Numbered from the stretch's first letter, positions 9,834 through 18,146 are shown. The stretch is DNA of 64,000 nt from Collinsella sp. (GCA_019419525.1 DXZU01000021.1:1-64000), one strand, 5' to 3'. The notes: generated from the letters alone by a model not told the origin. A program made the numbers and translations.

Positions 9834-9894
9834 ATGACTTCACCTACCCTTTCTGGCACCTTGGGTGCCTAGAGACTGAACGAGCGTGGGAGAT

Positions 9895-9915
9895 GCGCCG
9901 GGACCTGCCCGGCGC
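9895..9915. other. Perfect hairpin in the nusA-infB gap
   Basis: An 8-bp GC-only inverted repeat (9895-9902 with 9908-9915, 5-base loop) lies just after the nusA stop. A second smaller hairpin (GGCACC-TTG-GGTGCC) is at 9855-9869. There is no U-tract, so these more likely affect mRNA processing or stability than termination. In many bacteria ylxR and a ribosomal L7Ae-like gene occupy this position; here the 91-bp gap holds no gene. Confidence 0.4.
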
Positions 9916-9924
9916 GACCGCGCG

Positions 9925-11172
9925 CTAGATCAGGTCCTCAGCATCATCGAAGGCGTCGGTGTCGTGGATACCGCAGAAACGGGAGCCGGGACGGGCCTGG
10001 TTGCGGCACTGGATGCCGTCCTCGGACACGTACTCGCAGCGACGGACGTCCTCGTCCTCCTCGTCACCGATCAGGTCGGCGGCGGGCTCCTCGTGAACGG
10101 GGACGTTCTTGAGGATGTCGGCGGCAAGCGTCTCGGACTTGATGTCGATGTGCCAGCCGGTCAGGCGCGCGGCGAGGCGGGCGTTCTGGCCCTCCTTGCC
10201 GATGGCGAGGGACAGCTGGTCGTCGGGCACGATGACGCCGGCGTAGGCCTTCTCCTCGTCGATGAGGACGCGGGTGACCTTAGCGGGCGACAGGGCGTTG
10301 GCAACGTAGACGGCAGGATCGGCATCCCACAGGATGACGTCGACGCGCTCGCCGCGGAGCTCGCCCACGACAGCGCGAACACGGCTGCCCTTGGGGCCGA
10401 CGCAGGCGCCCACGGGATCCAGACGGTCGTCAAGCGAGTGGACGGCGACCTTGGAGCGCTGGCCGGGCTCGCGGGCGATCGACTTGATCTGGACGGTGCC
10501 CTCATAGATCTCGGGCACCTCCTGCTCAAACAGACGACGCATGAGCTCAGGGTGGGTACGGGAGATGACAATCGGCGGACGGCTGTGCTCGCCACGAACC
10601 GGCTGCAGGTTGGAGTTGGGGTCGCGAACGTCGATGATCACGGCCTTGATGTGCTGGTTGTGCAGGTAGCGCTCGCCCATCGGACGCTCGTTGCGCTCGT
10701 TCTCGTAACGGCGCTGATCGAAGTGCGGCAGCTCGGCCTCGACGCCTTCGCGAATCTTGACGATCGTGAAGTCGGGCGTGGACTGCAGCACGGTACCGCT
10801 GATGAGGTCACCGATGCGGCCGGAGAACTCCTCGTAGATCTGCTCTCGGGCGGAGTTGCGCACGATGGCGTTGATCTCGGCCTTGGCGTGCTGGGCAGCG
10901 ATGCGGCTCGTGTTCTTGGGGGTAACGTCGATCTCCTCGAACTCGGTGAAGTTGCCCTCCTCGTCCATGGAATCGTCGATCGGCTCCAGGCGGTAGACGT
11001 AGATCTTGCCGGTGGTGCGGTCGATGGTCACCTTGGCGCCCCACTCAAGATGCAGGATCTCGGCATAGCTCTTGGCGAGCGACTGCTCCAGGCGGTCGAT
11101 CAGGTAGAGCTGGTCGATGTGCTTCTCCTGGCAAAGCTCCATCAGGGCGGACATCATGTCGGATGCTGCCAT
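9925..11172 (-). CDS. nusA: Transcription termination/antitermination factor NusA, with a Cys-rich tail
   Basis: Binds RNA polymerase and modulates pausing, termination and antitermination. The N-terminal domain (residues 1-125) leads to an S1 domain (around 130-200), then KH1 and KH2 with GACVGPKGSRVRAVV and LAIGKEGQNARLAARL. After the KH domains, roughly the last 55 residues contain RRCEYVSEDGIQC followed by a second pair, CGIH, giving a Cys-Cys-Cys-His set typical of a small zinc knuckle. That tail is not in textbook NusA. ATG is preceded by GGAAGGAAAG; the gene starts one base after the rimP stop. Confidence 0.96.
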   Translation of the reverse strand: MAASDMMSALMELCQEKHIDQLYLIDRLEQSLAKSYAEILHLEWGAKVTIDRTTGKIYVYRLEPIDDSMDEEGNFTEFEEIDVTPKNTSRIAAQHAKAEINAIVRNSAREQIYEEFSGRIGDLISGTVLQSTPDFTIVKIREGVEAELPHFDQRRYENERNERPMGERYLHNQHIKAVIIDVRDPNSNLQPVRGEHSRPPIVISRTHPELMRRLFEQEVPEIYEGTVQIKSIAREPGQRSKVAVHSLDDRLDPVGACVGPKGSRVRAVVGELRGERVDVILWDADPAVYVANALSPAKVTRVLIDEEKAYAGVIVPDDQLSLAIGKEGQNARLAARLTGWHIDIKSETLAADILKNVPVHEEPAADLIGDEEDEDVRRCEYVSEDGIQCRNQARPGSRFCGIHDTDAFDDAEDLI

Positions 11173-11173
11173 C

Positions 11174-11668
11174 TTACTTTCCTTCCTTCGCGGGCTTGAA
11201 GTCGTAGGTGAGCTTCAACTTGCACTTTTTAACATTAGAGAAATCGAGGGTAACGGACTCGCCGTCCTCGAGCTCGAGGGTCACCTCGGTCTCGGTCGCA
11301 GCGGCAATCTTGCCGGCGTACTTGCGACGGCCCTCGGTGGCTGTAGAGGTGAGCTCGCAGTTCTCGCCCACAAAGCGGGCAAAGTCACTCGGGCGGCGCA
11401 GCGGGCGCGCCATGCCCGGGCTCGACACCTCAAGCGTATAGCTCGAAGAGATAGGGTCGAGCTCCTCAATCACATCGCCGACCCACTTGGTGTTGGCCGT
11501 GACGTCGTTGAGAGACAGGCTCTGACCCTCGGCACCCTCGATACGCACGCGCACGCAGGGGGCCTTGGTGGCGCCCACGAGCTCGACGTCGACGATGTCG
11601 ACATCGTGCTGGGGAGCGACGGCCTCGAGCGCGTCGATGATCGCCTGCTCGGTCTTGGTCTTGACCAT
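11174..11668 (-). CDS. rimP: Ribosome maturation factor RimP
   Basis: Needed for 30S subunit maturation. The protein has the conserved VDIVDVELVG and YTLEVSSPGMARPL motifs and ends in a Lys-rich Sm-like domain. I chose the ATG at 11668 (MVKTKTEQ) because GGAGGT lies six bases upstream; an upstream start at 11686 would put this ribosome site inside the gene. First gene of the operon, preceded by a leader hairpin and a promoter. Confidence 0.95.
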   Translation of the reverse strand: MVKTKTEQAIIDALEAVAPQHDVDIVDVELVGATKAPCVRVRIEGAEGQSLSLNDVTANTKWVGDVIEELDPISSSYTLEVSSPGMARPLRRPSDFARFVGENCELTSTATEGRRKYAGKIAAATETEVTLELEDGESVTLDFSNVKKCKLKLTYDFKPAKEGK

Positions 11669-11691
11669 TGCGGCACCTCCATCCATACAAA

Positions 11692-11721
11692 AAAGAAGCG
11701 GGGCCGAAACCCCACTTCTTT
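11692..11721 (-). terminator. Intrinsic terminator-like hairpin in the rimP leader (attenuator candidate)
   Basis: On the minus strand an 11-12-bp stem with one mismatch (11692-11703 with 11710-11721) is followed directly by six U residues. It lies after the promoter at 11747-11775 and about 20 bases before the rimP ribosome-binding site, so it would stop most transcripts before the operon. Because nusA is in this operon, autoregulation through this hairpin is a reasonable inference. Confidence 0.65.
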
Positions 11722-11746
11722 AAATTACAACTTCATTTGCAAGCAA

Positions 11747-11775
11747 ACTATACCAATAGCTGCGGAAACGCGCAA
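11747..11775 (-). promoter_or_regulatory. Promoter of the rimP-nusA-infB-...-rpoD operon
   Basis: On the minus strand TATAGT at 11752-11747 is a good -10, and TTGCGC at 11775-11770 a partial -35, with a 17-bp spacer. Transcription would begin about 20-25 bases before the leader terminator hairpin. Confidence 0.55.
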
Positions 11776-11863
11776 GCACAGTACGAATCTGCAGGTCAGC
11801 GTGCGCACAGGTTCTCCACAAGAATAGGACAATTGACCGCAAGCACTTGGTCGGGCACACGCA

Positions 11864-11899
11864 AAACGAGGGACGACCCAACCGGACCGTCCCTCGTTT
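11864..11899 (-). terminator. leuS transcription terminator
   Basis: An 11-bp perfect stem (11864-11874 with 11889-11899) lies 28 bases after the leuS stop, with a 14-base loop and a short U-run on the minus strand. It separates leuS from the rimP operon promoter. Confidence 0.75.
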
Positions 11900-11926
11900 A
11901 TTGCATGTCAGCTTTACGCGCAGCGC

Positions 11927-14503
11927 TTACTTGACCACCAGGTTGACCAGCTTGCCGGGCACGCAGATGGCCTTGACGACCGTCTTGCCCTCAAGCCACT
12001 TGGCAACGGCTTCCTCAGCGGCAGCTTGCATCTCCTCGTTGGAGGCGTCGCGGGCGACGTCGATGCGGCCACGGACCTTGCCGAGCACCTGTACGACGAT
12101 CTGCACCGTATCCTCGATGGACTCGGCCAGGTCGAACTCGGGCCAGGCGGCGGTGTAGGCGTTGCCCTCGCAGCCGAGGGCCTCGTGCCACAGCTCGTCG
12201 GCCCAGAACGGGCAGATGGGGGCAAGGACGCTCACGATATCCTTAGCCACGCCGTAGCACAGCGCCTTGTCACGGGAAGCGCCCTCAGTGGCATTGAGGT
12301 AGGCACTCGCCGCGTTGACGAGCTCCATGACGGCCGAGATGGCGGTGTTGAACTGGCCGCGGTCGAAGTCCTCGGTGCACTTGGCGATGGTGCGGTGACG
12401 CTCGCGATAGAGCTTCATCGCAACCTCGTCGAGCGCGGACTTGTCGAAGGCCACGTTGGCGTCGCCGGACTGGACGAGCTGCCACACGATACGCCAGGCG
12501 CGCTTGATGAAGCGGTTGGCGCCCTCAACGGCCTTGGGGTCCCAGTCGAAGTCCTTCTCGGGCGGGGCGATAAACAGGATCGCCAGACGCATGGTGTCGG
12601 CGCCGTAGGGCTCGATGACCGAGCTCGGGGGCACGACGTTGCCCTTGGACTTGGACATGGTGTCGCCGTTCTCGTCCTTAACCATGCCCTGGCACAGCAG
12701 GTTGGTGAAGGGCTCGTCCACACTCAGCAGGCCCAGGTCGCGCAGCGCCTTGGTAAAGAAGCGGCTGTAGAGCAGGTGCAAAATGGCGTGCTCGATGCCG
12801 CCGATGTAGTTATCGACGGGCATCCAACGGTCGGCGGCTTCGCGGGAGAAGGGCAGCTCGGTGTTGTGCGGGTCGGTATAGCGCAGGTAATACCAGCTGG
12901 AGCAGGTAAAGGTGTCCATGGTATCGGTCTCGCGCTTGGCCGGGCGGCCGCAGACCGGGCAGGTGGTCTCGTAGAAGTCCTTGCACTCGGCAAGCGTCTC
13001 GCCGGCGCCCAGGTCCAGGTTCTCGGGCAGCGTCACCGGCAGCTGATCCTCGGGCACGGGCACAATACCGCAGTGCTCGCAGTGAATGGCCGGGATGGGG
13101 TTGCCCCAATAACGCTGGCGGCTGATGAGCCAGTCGCGCAGGCGGAACTCGACCTTGCGACGACCGCAGCCCATGGCCTCGAGGTCGGCCACGATCGCAG
13201 CCTCGCCCTCGGAGTGCTTACCGCCGCGCATGCCGGTGTACTTGCCGGACTGGACGAGCGTGCCCTCGGCAGCGTGGGCGCAATCCCAGTCGACGGTCTC
13301 GGCATGGAAGGTATCGATGGTCTCGCCGCTGGCCTCGACAGCAGCGCGATCATCGTCGTCCAAGATGATCGGCACGATCGGCAGATCATACTTGCGGGCA
13401 AACTCAAAGTCGCGCTGGTCGCCGCAGGGAACGGCCATGACGGCGCCGGTGCCGTAGTCAGCCACGACGTAGTCGGCAACCCACACGGGGACCTTTTCGC
13501 CGTTAACGGGGTTCACCACGTAGCGGCCGGTAAAGGCACCGTGCTTCTCGAGAGTGCCCTGGGCACGCTCGACGGCAGAAATGTGCTTGGAGTCCTCAAC
13601 GATCTTGGTGACGGCCGCCTCGTACTCCGTGCCCTCGACGAGCTCGTGCAGACGGGCGTACTCGGGAGCCAGGACAAAGAAGGAGACGCCAAAGAGCGTG
13701 TCGGCGCGCGTGGTGAAGACGGTGATCTTGCCCTCGTCGCCCTCGATGGGCTCGCCATCGGCATCGCACAGGGTAAAGTCGACCTCGGCGCCCTCAGAGC
13801 GACCGATCCAGTTGGCCTGCATCTGCTTGACGCGCTCGGGCCAGCCGGGGAGCTTCTCCAGGTCGTCGAGCAGCTCCTGGGAGTACTCGGTGATCTTGTA
13901 GTACCACTGCTCAAGGTCGCGCTTCTCGGGCTCGGTGCCGCAACGCCAGCACTTGCCCTCGGTCACCTGCTCGTTAGCCAAAACGGTCTTGCAGGTGGGG
14001 CACCAGTTAACCGGATTCTTCTTACGATAGACCAGGCCCTTTTCCCACATCTTCTCAAAGATCCACTGGCCCCAGCGATAGTAGTCGGGGCTGCAGGTCT
14101 TAACGGTGCGATCCAGGTCGTAGGAGAAGCCCATGCGCCTCATCGTGGCGAGCGCCTGGTCCATGTTCTTATACGTCCAGGCGGCAGCCTGCGTGTTGTG
14201 CTTGATGGCAGCGTTCTCAGCGGGCAGGCCAAAGGCGTCAAAGCCGATGGGGTGCAGCACGTCAAAGCCGCGCATGCGGGCCTGACGGGCCATGGCATCG
14301 CCGATGGTGTAGTTGCGCGCGTGGCCCATGTGCAGGTCGCCCGACGGATACGGGAACATTTCGAGCACGTACTTCTTGGGCTTGCTGGCGTCGGTGTCGA
14401 CGGCAAAGAGGTTGGAGTCCTCCCAGGCCTTCATCCACTTGGACTCAATGGCCTGTGCGTCGTAGGCAGGGATCTCATCCTTATGATCTGTGCAATCGCA
14501 CAT
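11927..14503 (-). CDS. leuS: Leucyl-tRNA synthetase
   Basis: Charges tRNA-Leu. Class I signatures: HMGHARNYT (HIGH) near residue 55 and TMSKSKGN (KMSKS). A zinc-binding insert (CPTCKTVLANEQ then CWRCG) and a CP1 editing domain with TTRADTLFGVSF are visible. The C-terminal anticodon-binding domain ends VKAICVPGKLVNLVVK. The ATG at 14503 (MCDCTDHKDE) has AAAGGAG five bases upstream; a 42-residue longer reading would enter the upstream palindrome. 858 aa. Confidence 0.97.
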   Translation of the reverse strand: MCDCTDHKDEIPAYDAQAIESKWMKAWEDSNLFAVDTDASKPKKYVLEMFPYPSGDLHMGHARNYTIGDAMARQARMRGFDVLHPIGFDAFGLPAENAAIKHNTQAAAWTYKNMDQALATMRRMGFSYDLDRTVKTCSPDYYRWGQWIFEKMWEKGLVYRKKNPVNWCPTCKTVLANEQVTEGKCWRCGTEPEKRDLEQWYYKITEYSQELLDDLEKLPGWPERVKQMQANWIGRSEGAEVDFTLCDADGEPIEGDEGKITVFTTRADTLFGVSFFVLAPEYARLHELVEGTEYEAAVTKIVEDSKHISAVERAQGTLEKHGAFTGRYVVNPVNGEKVPVWVADYVVADYGTGAVMAVPCGDQRDFEFARKYDLPIVPIILDDDDRAAVEASGETIDTFHAETVDWDCAHAAEGTLVQSGKYTGMRGGKHSEGEAAIVADLEAMGCGRRKVEFRLRDWLISRQRYWGNPIPAIHCEHCGIVPVPEDQLPVTLPENLDLGAGETLAECKDFYETTCPVCGRPAKRETDTMDTFTCSSWYYLRYTDPHNTELPFSREAADRWMPVDNYIGGIEHAILHLLYSRFFTKALRDLGLLSVDEPFTNLLCQGMVKDENGDTMSKSKGNVVPPSSVIEPYGADTMRLAILFIAPPEKDFDWDPKAVEGANRFIKRAWRIVWQLVQSGDANVAFDKSALDEVAMKLYRERHRTIAKCTEDFDRGQFNTAISAVMELVNAASAYLNATEGASRDKALCYGVAKDIVSVLAPICPFWADELWHEALGCEGNAYTAAWPEFDLAESIEDTVQIVVQVLGKVRGRIDVARDASNEEMQAAAEEAVAKWLEGKTVVKAICVPGKLVNLVVK

Positions 14504-14529
14504 ATCAGCTCCTTTGTTAGCTGGGTTGG

Positions 14530-14647
14530 GGCGGGGCGTTCTTACCTTTACTCGCTGCTGCGGACAGTCCTGCTCGCACGAAGAGCACATTAAGTGCTCT
14601 TCGGCTCGTGCGGAACTTGCAGCGAGCAAAGGTAAGAACGCCCCGCC
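14530..14647. repeat. Palindromic repeat, family A copy 1
   Basis: Outer arms of about 18 bp (14530-14549 with 14628-14647) match perfectly, and an inner stem flanks a central ACATTAAGTG loop. The arms are joined by unpaired, asymmetric segments TGCGGACAGTCCTG (left) and GTGCGGAACTTGC (right). The same two segments, in the same relation but on the other strand, occur in the element at 61150-61250, while the stem sequences differ. It lies in the leuS leader region. Confidence 0.75.
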
Positions 14648-14682
14648 ACATCGTTAACTCGACTGATGATAGCAAATACAAC

Positions 14683-14717
14683 AAGCGAGATGCCTGCGAC
14701 TTGCAGGCATCTCGCTT
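14683..14717 (-). terminator. guaB terminator
   Basis: A 13-bp perfect stem (14685-14697 with 14703-14715), 5-base loop, followed on the minus strand by a T-rich tail. It lies about 50 bases after the guaB stop. Confidence 0.75.
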
Positions 14718-14765
14718 TATCTAAATAACGTGGTTGAGGCTCAACCTTTATGTGCAGGTCTTATC

Positions 14766-16277
14766 TTATCGATACGTTACGCTCTGTTGGGAGTCCTTGA
14801 CTACGACGTCGTGGGCTCCGCCTTCGACGATCGAGGTCGAGGAGACCAAGGTCAGACGTGCCTTTTCCTGGAGCTCGGGGATCGAGAGGGCGCCGCAGTT
14901 GCACATCGTGGACTTGACCTTGTAGAGCGTGCCGCCCACGCCGTCCTTGAGGGAACCGGCATAGGGAACGTAGGAGTCAACGCCCTCGACGAAGCTGAGC
15001 TTCGCCGCGCCGCCCAGGTCGTAGCGCTGCCAGTTGCGAGCACGCGCAGAACCCTCGCCCCAGTACTCCTTCATGTACTGGCCGTTGACGTTGACGCGCT
15101 CGGTCGGGCTCTCATCGAAGCGGGCGAAGTAGCGACCCAGCATCATAAAGTCGGCACCCATAGCAAGGGCGAGCGTCATGTGGTAGTCGTATACGATACC
15201 GCCGTCGGAGCACACGGGCACGTAAACACCGGTCTCCTCGTAGTACTCGTCACGGGCGCGGCAGACGTCGATCAGCGCGGTGGCCTGGCCACGACCGATA
15301 CCCTTGGTCTCGCGAGTGATGCAGATGGAACCGCCGCCGATACCGACCTTGATGAAGTCGGCACCGCAGTCGGCCAAGAAGCGGAAGCCCTCGGCGTCGA
15401 CGACGTTACCGGCACCGACCTTGACGTCCTCGCCGTAGTTGGCGCGAATCCACTCGATGGTGCGCTTCTGCCACTCACTGAAGCCCTCGGAGGAGTCGAT
15501 GCACAGGACATCGGCGCCAGCCTCGATGAGCAGCGGCACGCGCTCGGCATAGTCGCGGGTGTTGATACCGGCGCCGACCATATAGCGCTTGTCGTTATCG
15601 AGCAGCTCGTTGGGGTTGGTCTTGTGGCTGTCGTAGTCCTTGCGGAAGACGATGCCCATAAGGTGATCGTTGTCGTCGACGATCGGCAGGGCGTTGAGCT
15701 TGTTGTCCCAAATGACGTCGTTGGCAACCTTGAGGCTGATGTTCTTGTCGCCCACGATGAGCTGCTCACGCGGGGTCATGAACTCGGAAACCTTCTTCTG
15801 GTGGTCATCGCGGCTGGGGCGATAGTCACGGCTGGTGACGATGCCCAGGAGCTTGCCCTTGGGAGTGCCGTCGTCGGTGACCGGCATGGTGGAGTGGCCG
15901 GTCTTCTCCTTGAGCTCGATGACCTGCTCCATGGTCATGTCGGGGGTCAGCGTGGAATCGGACTGAACGAAACCAGCCTTGTGATCCTTAACGGCCTTAA
16001 CCATAGCAGCCTCGGACTCGGGGGTCTGAGAACCGTAGATGAAGGACAGGCCACCCTCGGTAGCGAGCGCGACACCCATGTCGACGCCCGAGACGGACTG
16101 CATGATGGCGGAAACCATGGGGATGTTCAGGGTGATTGCCGGCTTCTCACCGCGCTTAAAGCGGGTTAGCGGCGTCTTAAGAGAGACGTTGTTGGGGATG
16201 CACTGCGAGGACGAATAGCCAGGGACCAGCAGATACTCCGAAAACGTGTGGGACTCACCGGGAAAGAACGTAGCCAT
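14766..16277 (-). CDS. guaB: IMP dehydrogenase
   Basis: Oxidises IMP to XMP with NAD, the committed step of GMP synthesis. TIM-barrel segments surround a CBS pair (around residues 100-220). The active-site loop reads GIGGGSICITRETKGIGRGQ, containing the catalytic Cys; this GGSICITRE form belongs to the roughly 500-aa variant subfamily rather than the common GPGSICTTR form. The ATG at 16277 has AAGGAG four bases upstream; 503 aa. Confidence 0.93.
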   Translation of the reverse strand: MATFFPGESHTFSEYLLVPGYSSSQCIPNNVSLKTPLTRFKRGEKPAITLNIPMVSAIMQSVSGVDMGVALATEGGLSFIYGSQTPESEAAMVKAVKDHKAGFVQSDSTLTPDMTMEQVIELKEKTGHSTMPVTDDGTPKGKLLGIVTSRDYRPSRDDHQKKVSEFMTPREQLIVGDKNISLKVANDVIWDNKLNALPIVDDNDHLMGIVFRKDYDSHKTNPNELLDNDKRYMVGAGINTRDYAERVPLLIEAGADVLCIDSSEGFSEWQKRTIEWIRANYGEDVKVGAGNVVDAEGFRFLADCGADFIKVGIGGGSICITRETKGIGRGQATALIDVCRARDEYYEETGVYVPVCSDGGIVYDYHMTLALAMGADFMMLGRYFARFDESPTERVNVNGQYMKEYWGEGSARARNWQRYDLGGAAKLSFVEGVDSYVPYAGSLKDGVGGTLYKVKSTMCNCGALSIPELQEKARLTLVSSTSIVEGGAHDVVVKDSQQSVTYR

Positions 16278-16470
16278 GTTTCTCCTTTTTCCATGCGACC
16301 GGTCGGCTGCAGGCCTCATAGGACCCAGCCCAACCTTGGGCGCCCAATACTGGGGAAGTATCTTAACGCACTTTGACTGCTACAATGCATGATTTAAGAA
16401 GAGCACACGAGGGTTTGACGCAGGCTTTGCGTTTGCCCAGCAAACACTTTAGCGGGGAGACGTGGAGCGT

Positions 16471-16818
16471 ATGAAGTACAAGACGACGGCAAAGTTGGTC
16501 ATTCAAGCGTGCGACAAAGACCTGCCGGGCGTGTTCGGCCACGGCTGCGTCTTGCTGCTGCAGGGTATTGCCCACGAACACTCGCTCAACCGTGCCGCCA
16601 AGAGCATGGGCATGGCGTATTCCAAGGCATGGCGCATCGTAAACGAGGCTGAAGGGCAGCTGGGCTGCAAGCTCATCGAGCGCGACGGCGCCCGCGGATC
16701 CACCCTCACCCCCGCCGGCGAGCGAGCCATAGCGGTCTACGAGGAGCTGCAGACCGACATCAACAACGTCATCGCCACCAAAGCCAGCGACCTCATCGCC
16801 AGCATCAACGCAAAGTAG
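16471..16818 (+). CDS. ModE-type winged-helix DNA-binding protein
   Basis: A stand-alone 115-aa helix-turn-helix protein. EHSLNRAAKSMGMAYSKAWR followed by EGQLGCKLIER and TLTPAGERAI is the ModE/LysR-type N-terminal wHTH, where the winged helix reads a palindromic operator. No molybdate-binding (TOBE) domain follows, so the ligand is unknown. An in-frame GTG at 16462 is an alternative start. It is the first plus-strand gene of the window, divergent from guaB. Confidence 0.8.
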   Translation: MKYKTTAKLVIQACDKDLPGVFGHGCVLLLQGIAHEHSLNRAAKSMGMAYSKAWRIVNEAEGQLGCKLIERDGARGSTLTPAGERAIAVYEELQTDINNVIATKASDLIASINAK

Positions 16819-16868
16819 TCCTTTTAGGCGGTTTTTAGCCCACAGCGCCCTCGGGTTGAGGCTCGCGC

Positions 16869-17025
16869 CACAAAACGGGCCCATCTACTACGTTTAGTTG
16901 AATACCCACGACCATACCGGACATTATGAAAATAAAACCGCTGGTAAACAGCTTGGTATTTTTCAAAATAGGCGGGTGTGGTCGACCCCTATTGCTTAAA
17001 CGTAGTAAATAGGCCGTTTTCGTGA
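16869..17025. repeat. 157-bp palindrome-ended repeat, family B copy 1
   Basis: Ends are inverted repeats built on CATCTACTACGTTTA and its complement TAAACGTAGTAAATAG, bracketed by CACAAAAC and TTTTCGTG. The interior contains CGACCATACCG and GTGTGGTCGACCC arms plus an AT-rich middle. A second copy, inverted, lies at 59455-59612 with clear base-by-base similarity over the whole length. No open frame is inside. Confidence 0.75.
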
Positions 17026-17041
17026 CACAGACCCCGATTAG

Positions 17042-18034
17042 CTACTTGCGAAGGGCGTTATCGAGAGTGGCAGCCACCTGCAGGGGGTCGTCGGTGCCGG
17101 CGAAGAGGCGGATGGCGCTCCCCTGCTTACCGCGCGGGGCCGAAAGGCGCGTTGTTGAGCCGCCGGCGGGCGACGTGCGGAACTCCCCCGGCAATGTGTC
17201 GAACAGCTCGCCCGCGCTACGATCGATAAGGTCAAACTCAACTGCCGGACCAAAGCCGTGCTCGAGGATTCCCGTTGCAACCGAATGGTCGGGATGCGAG
17301 CTCAACCCGGAATAGCACACGTCGCGCACCATCTCGTTGGCGGCCAGATACTCGGCCAGCGCACGGGCGCGGTCGAAGCGTGCCTGCATGCGAGCGTTAA
17401 GCGAGGAGAGCCCACGCTCCAGCACGTCGGCCTCCTCGGCAGACAAATCGAGCGCCGACGCCCCGCAGCTAGCAAACAACGTATGCGCGCACTCGGAAGC
17501 GGCATCCACGCGATGGCGCTTGAGCTGCGAGCGTGCCACCGAAGCGGCAACGAGCTTGCGCGGAGCCTTACCGGCGCACACGCGGTCGAGCGCCTCGAGC
17601 GACAGGACGGCACCCAAACGCAGCGGATCGCACCCAAAGACGCTTGCCACGGTGTTATCCACCACGAGCAACGCACGGGCCTCACGCGCCGCCCGACCCA
17701 GCGCACGCAGATCGGGCACACGTAGGCCAAACCCGCCGATGGAGTTGACGAACCACCACAGGTGCGGACCCTCGGCATCAAACGAAGCATCCAAGCCCTC
17801 GGACGCGGCGGTAAACGCCGCAACCGACGGCTCCCCCACGAGCACAACGTCGCAGGCATCAAAGCCGCACGCAAACGCATCGGCAAAGTCATCGGCAAAC
17901 ACGACCAGGCGATCGTTGGGACGCACAATCCCCAGCAGCGACAGCGCCGCCGGCACGTGCGAGGCCGCAACAAGACGCGCCTCACGCGCGCCGGCCCTTG
18001 CAGCCCAGGACTCTTCTAGCTGTTGCACGTCCAC
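17042..18034 (-). CDS. Cys/Met-metabolism PLP-fold protein lacking the usual PLP lysine
   Basis: 330 aa with the fold-type-I large domain of cystathionine synthase/lyase relatives: LLVVDNT is the strand with the PLP-contacting Asp, followed by DPLRLGA. Where family members have S-A-T-K, the aligned residues here read A-L-D-R, so the Schiff-base lysine appears replaced by Arg (about residue 151). The C-terminal half (TGILEHGFGPAVEFDL, GGSTTRLS, RLFAGTDDP) is better conserved. GTG at 18034 chosen because AAAGGA lies nine bases upstream. It could be a degenerate enzyme or a non-catalytic regulator; function not assigned. Confidence 0.7.
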   Translation of the reverse strand: MDVQQLEESWAARAGAREARLVAASHVPAALSLLGIVRPNDRLVVFADDFADAFACGFDACDVVLVGEPSVAAFTAASEGLDASFDAEGPHLWWFVNSIGGFGLRVPDLRALGRAAREARALLVVDNTVASVFGCDPLRLGAVLSLEALDRVCAGKAPRKLVAASVARSQLKRHRVDAASECAHTLFASCGASALDLSAEEADVLERGLSSLNARMQARFDRARALAEYLAANEMVRDVCYSGLSSHPDHSVATGILEHGFGPAVEFDLIDRSAGELFDTLPGEFRTSPAGGSTTRLSAPRGKQGSAIRLFAGTDDPLQVAATLDNALRK

Positions 18035-18116
18035 GCGGCACCATCCTTTACATAAAACCAAACCAAGACCAGCCCACCCAGGTCGAGAAAACGTCAGCGC
18101 AAGCAGCGTCGAGCGG

Positions 18117-18140
18117 TCCGGCGTTCGTTAGAACGCCGGA
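18117..18140 (-). terminator. Terminator hairpin at the end of the Pel-linked operon
   Basis: A 10-bp perfect stem (18117-18126 with 18131-18140) with a GTTA loop follows the stop of the DUF4956 gene. Its core is nearly identical to the rpoD hairpin at 122-149, suggesting a shared terminator type. Confidence 0.6.
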
Positions 18141-18146
18141 ACAAAA

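Noticed and set aside
7248..9872. Long open frame on the strand opposite infB
   Set aside because: It mirrors infB exactly, has a repetitive Leu/Gly/Asp-rich product, and arises from GC-biased codons of the real gene.
9886..11199. Open frame opposite nusA
   Set aside because: Shadow of nusA with low-complexity product.
12026..14593. Long open frame opposite leuS
   Set aside because: Antisense shadow of a complete, motif-rich leuS; no domain of its own.
14730..16169. Open frame opposite guaB
   Set aside because: Antisense to an intact IMP dehydrogenase; no recognisable family.
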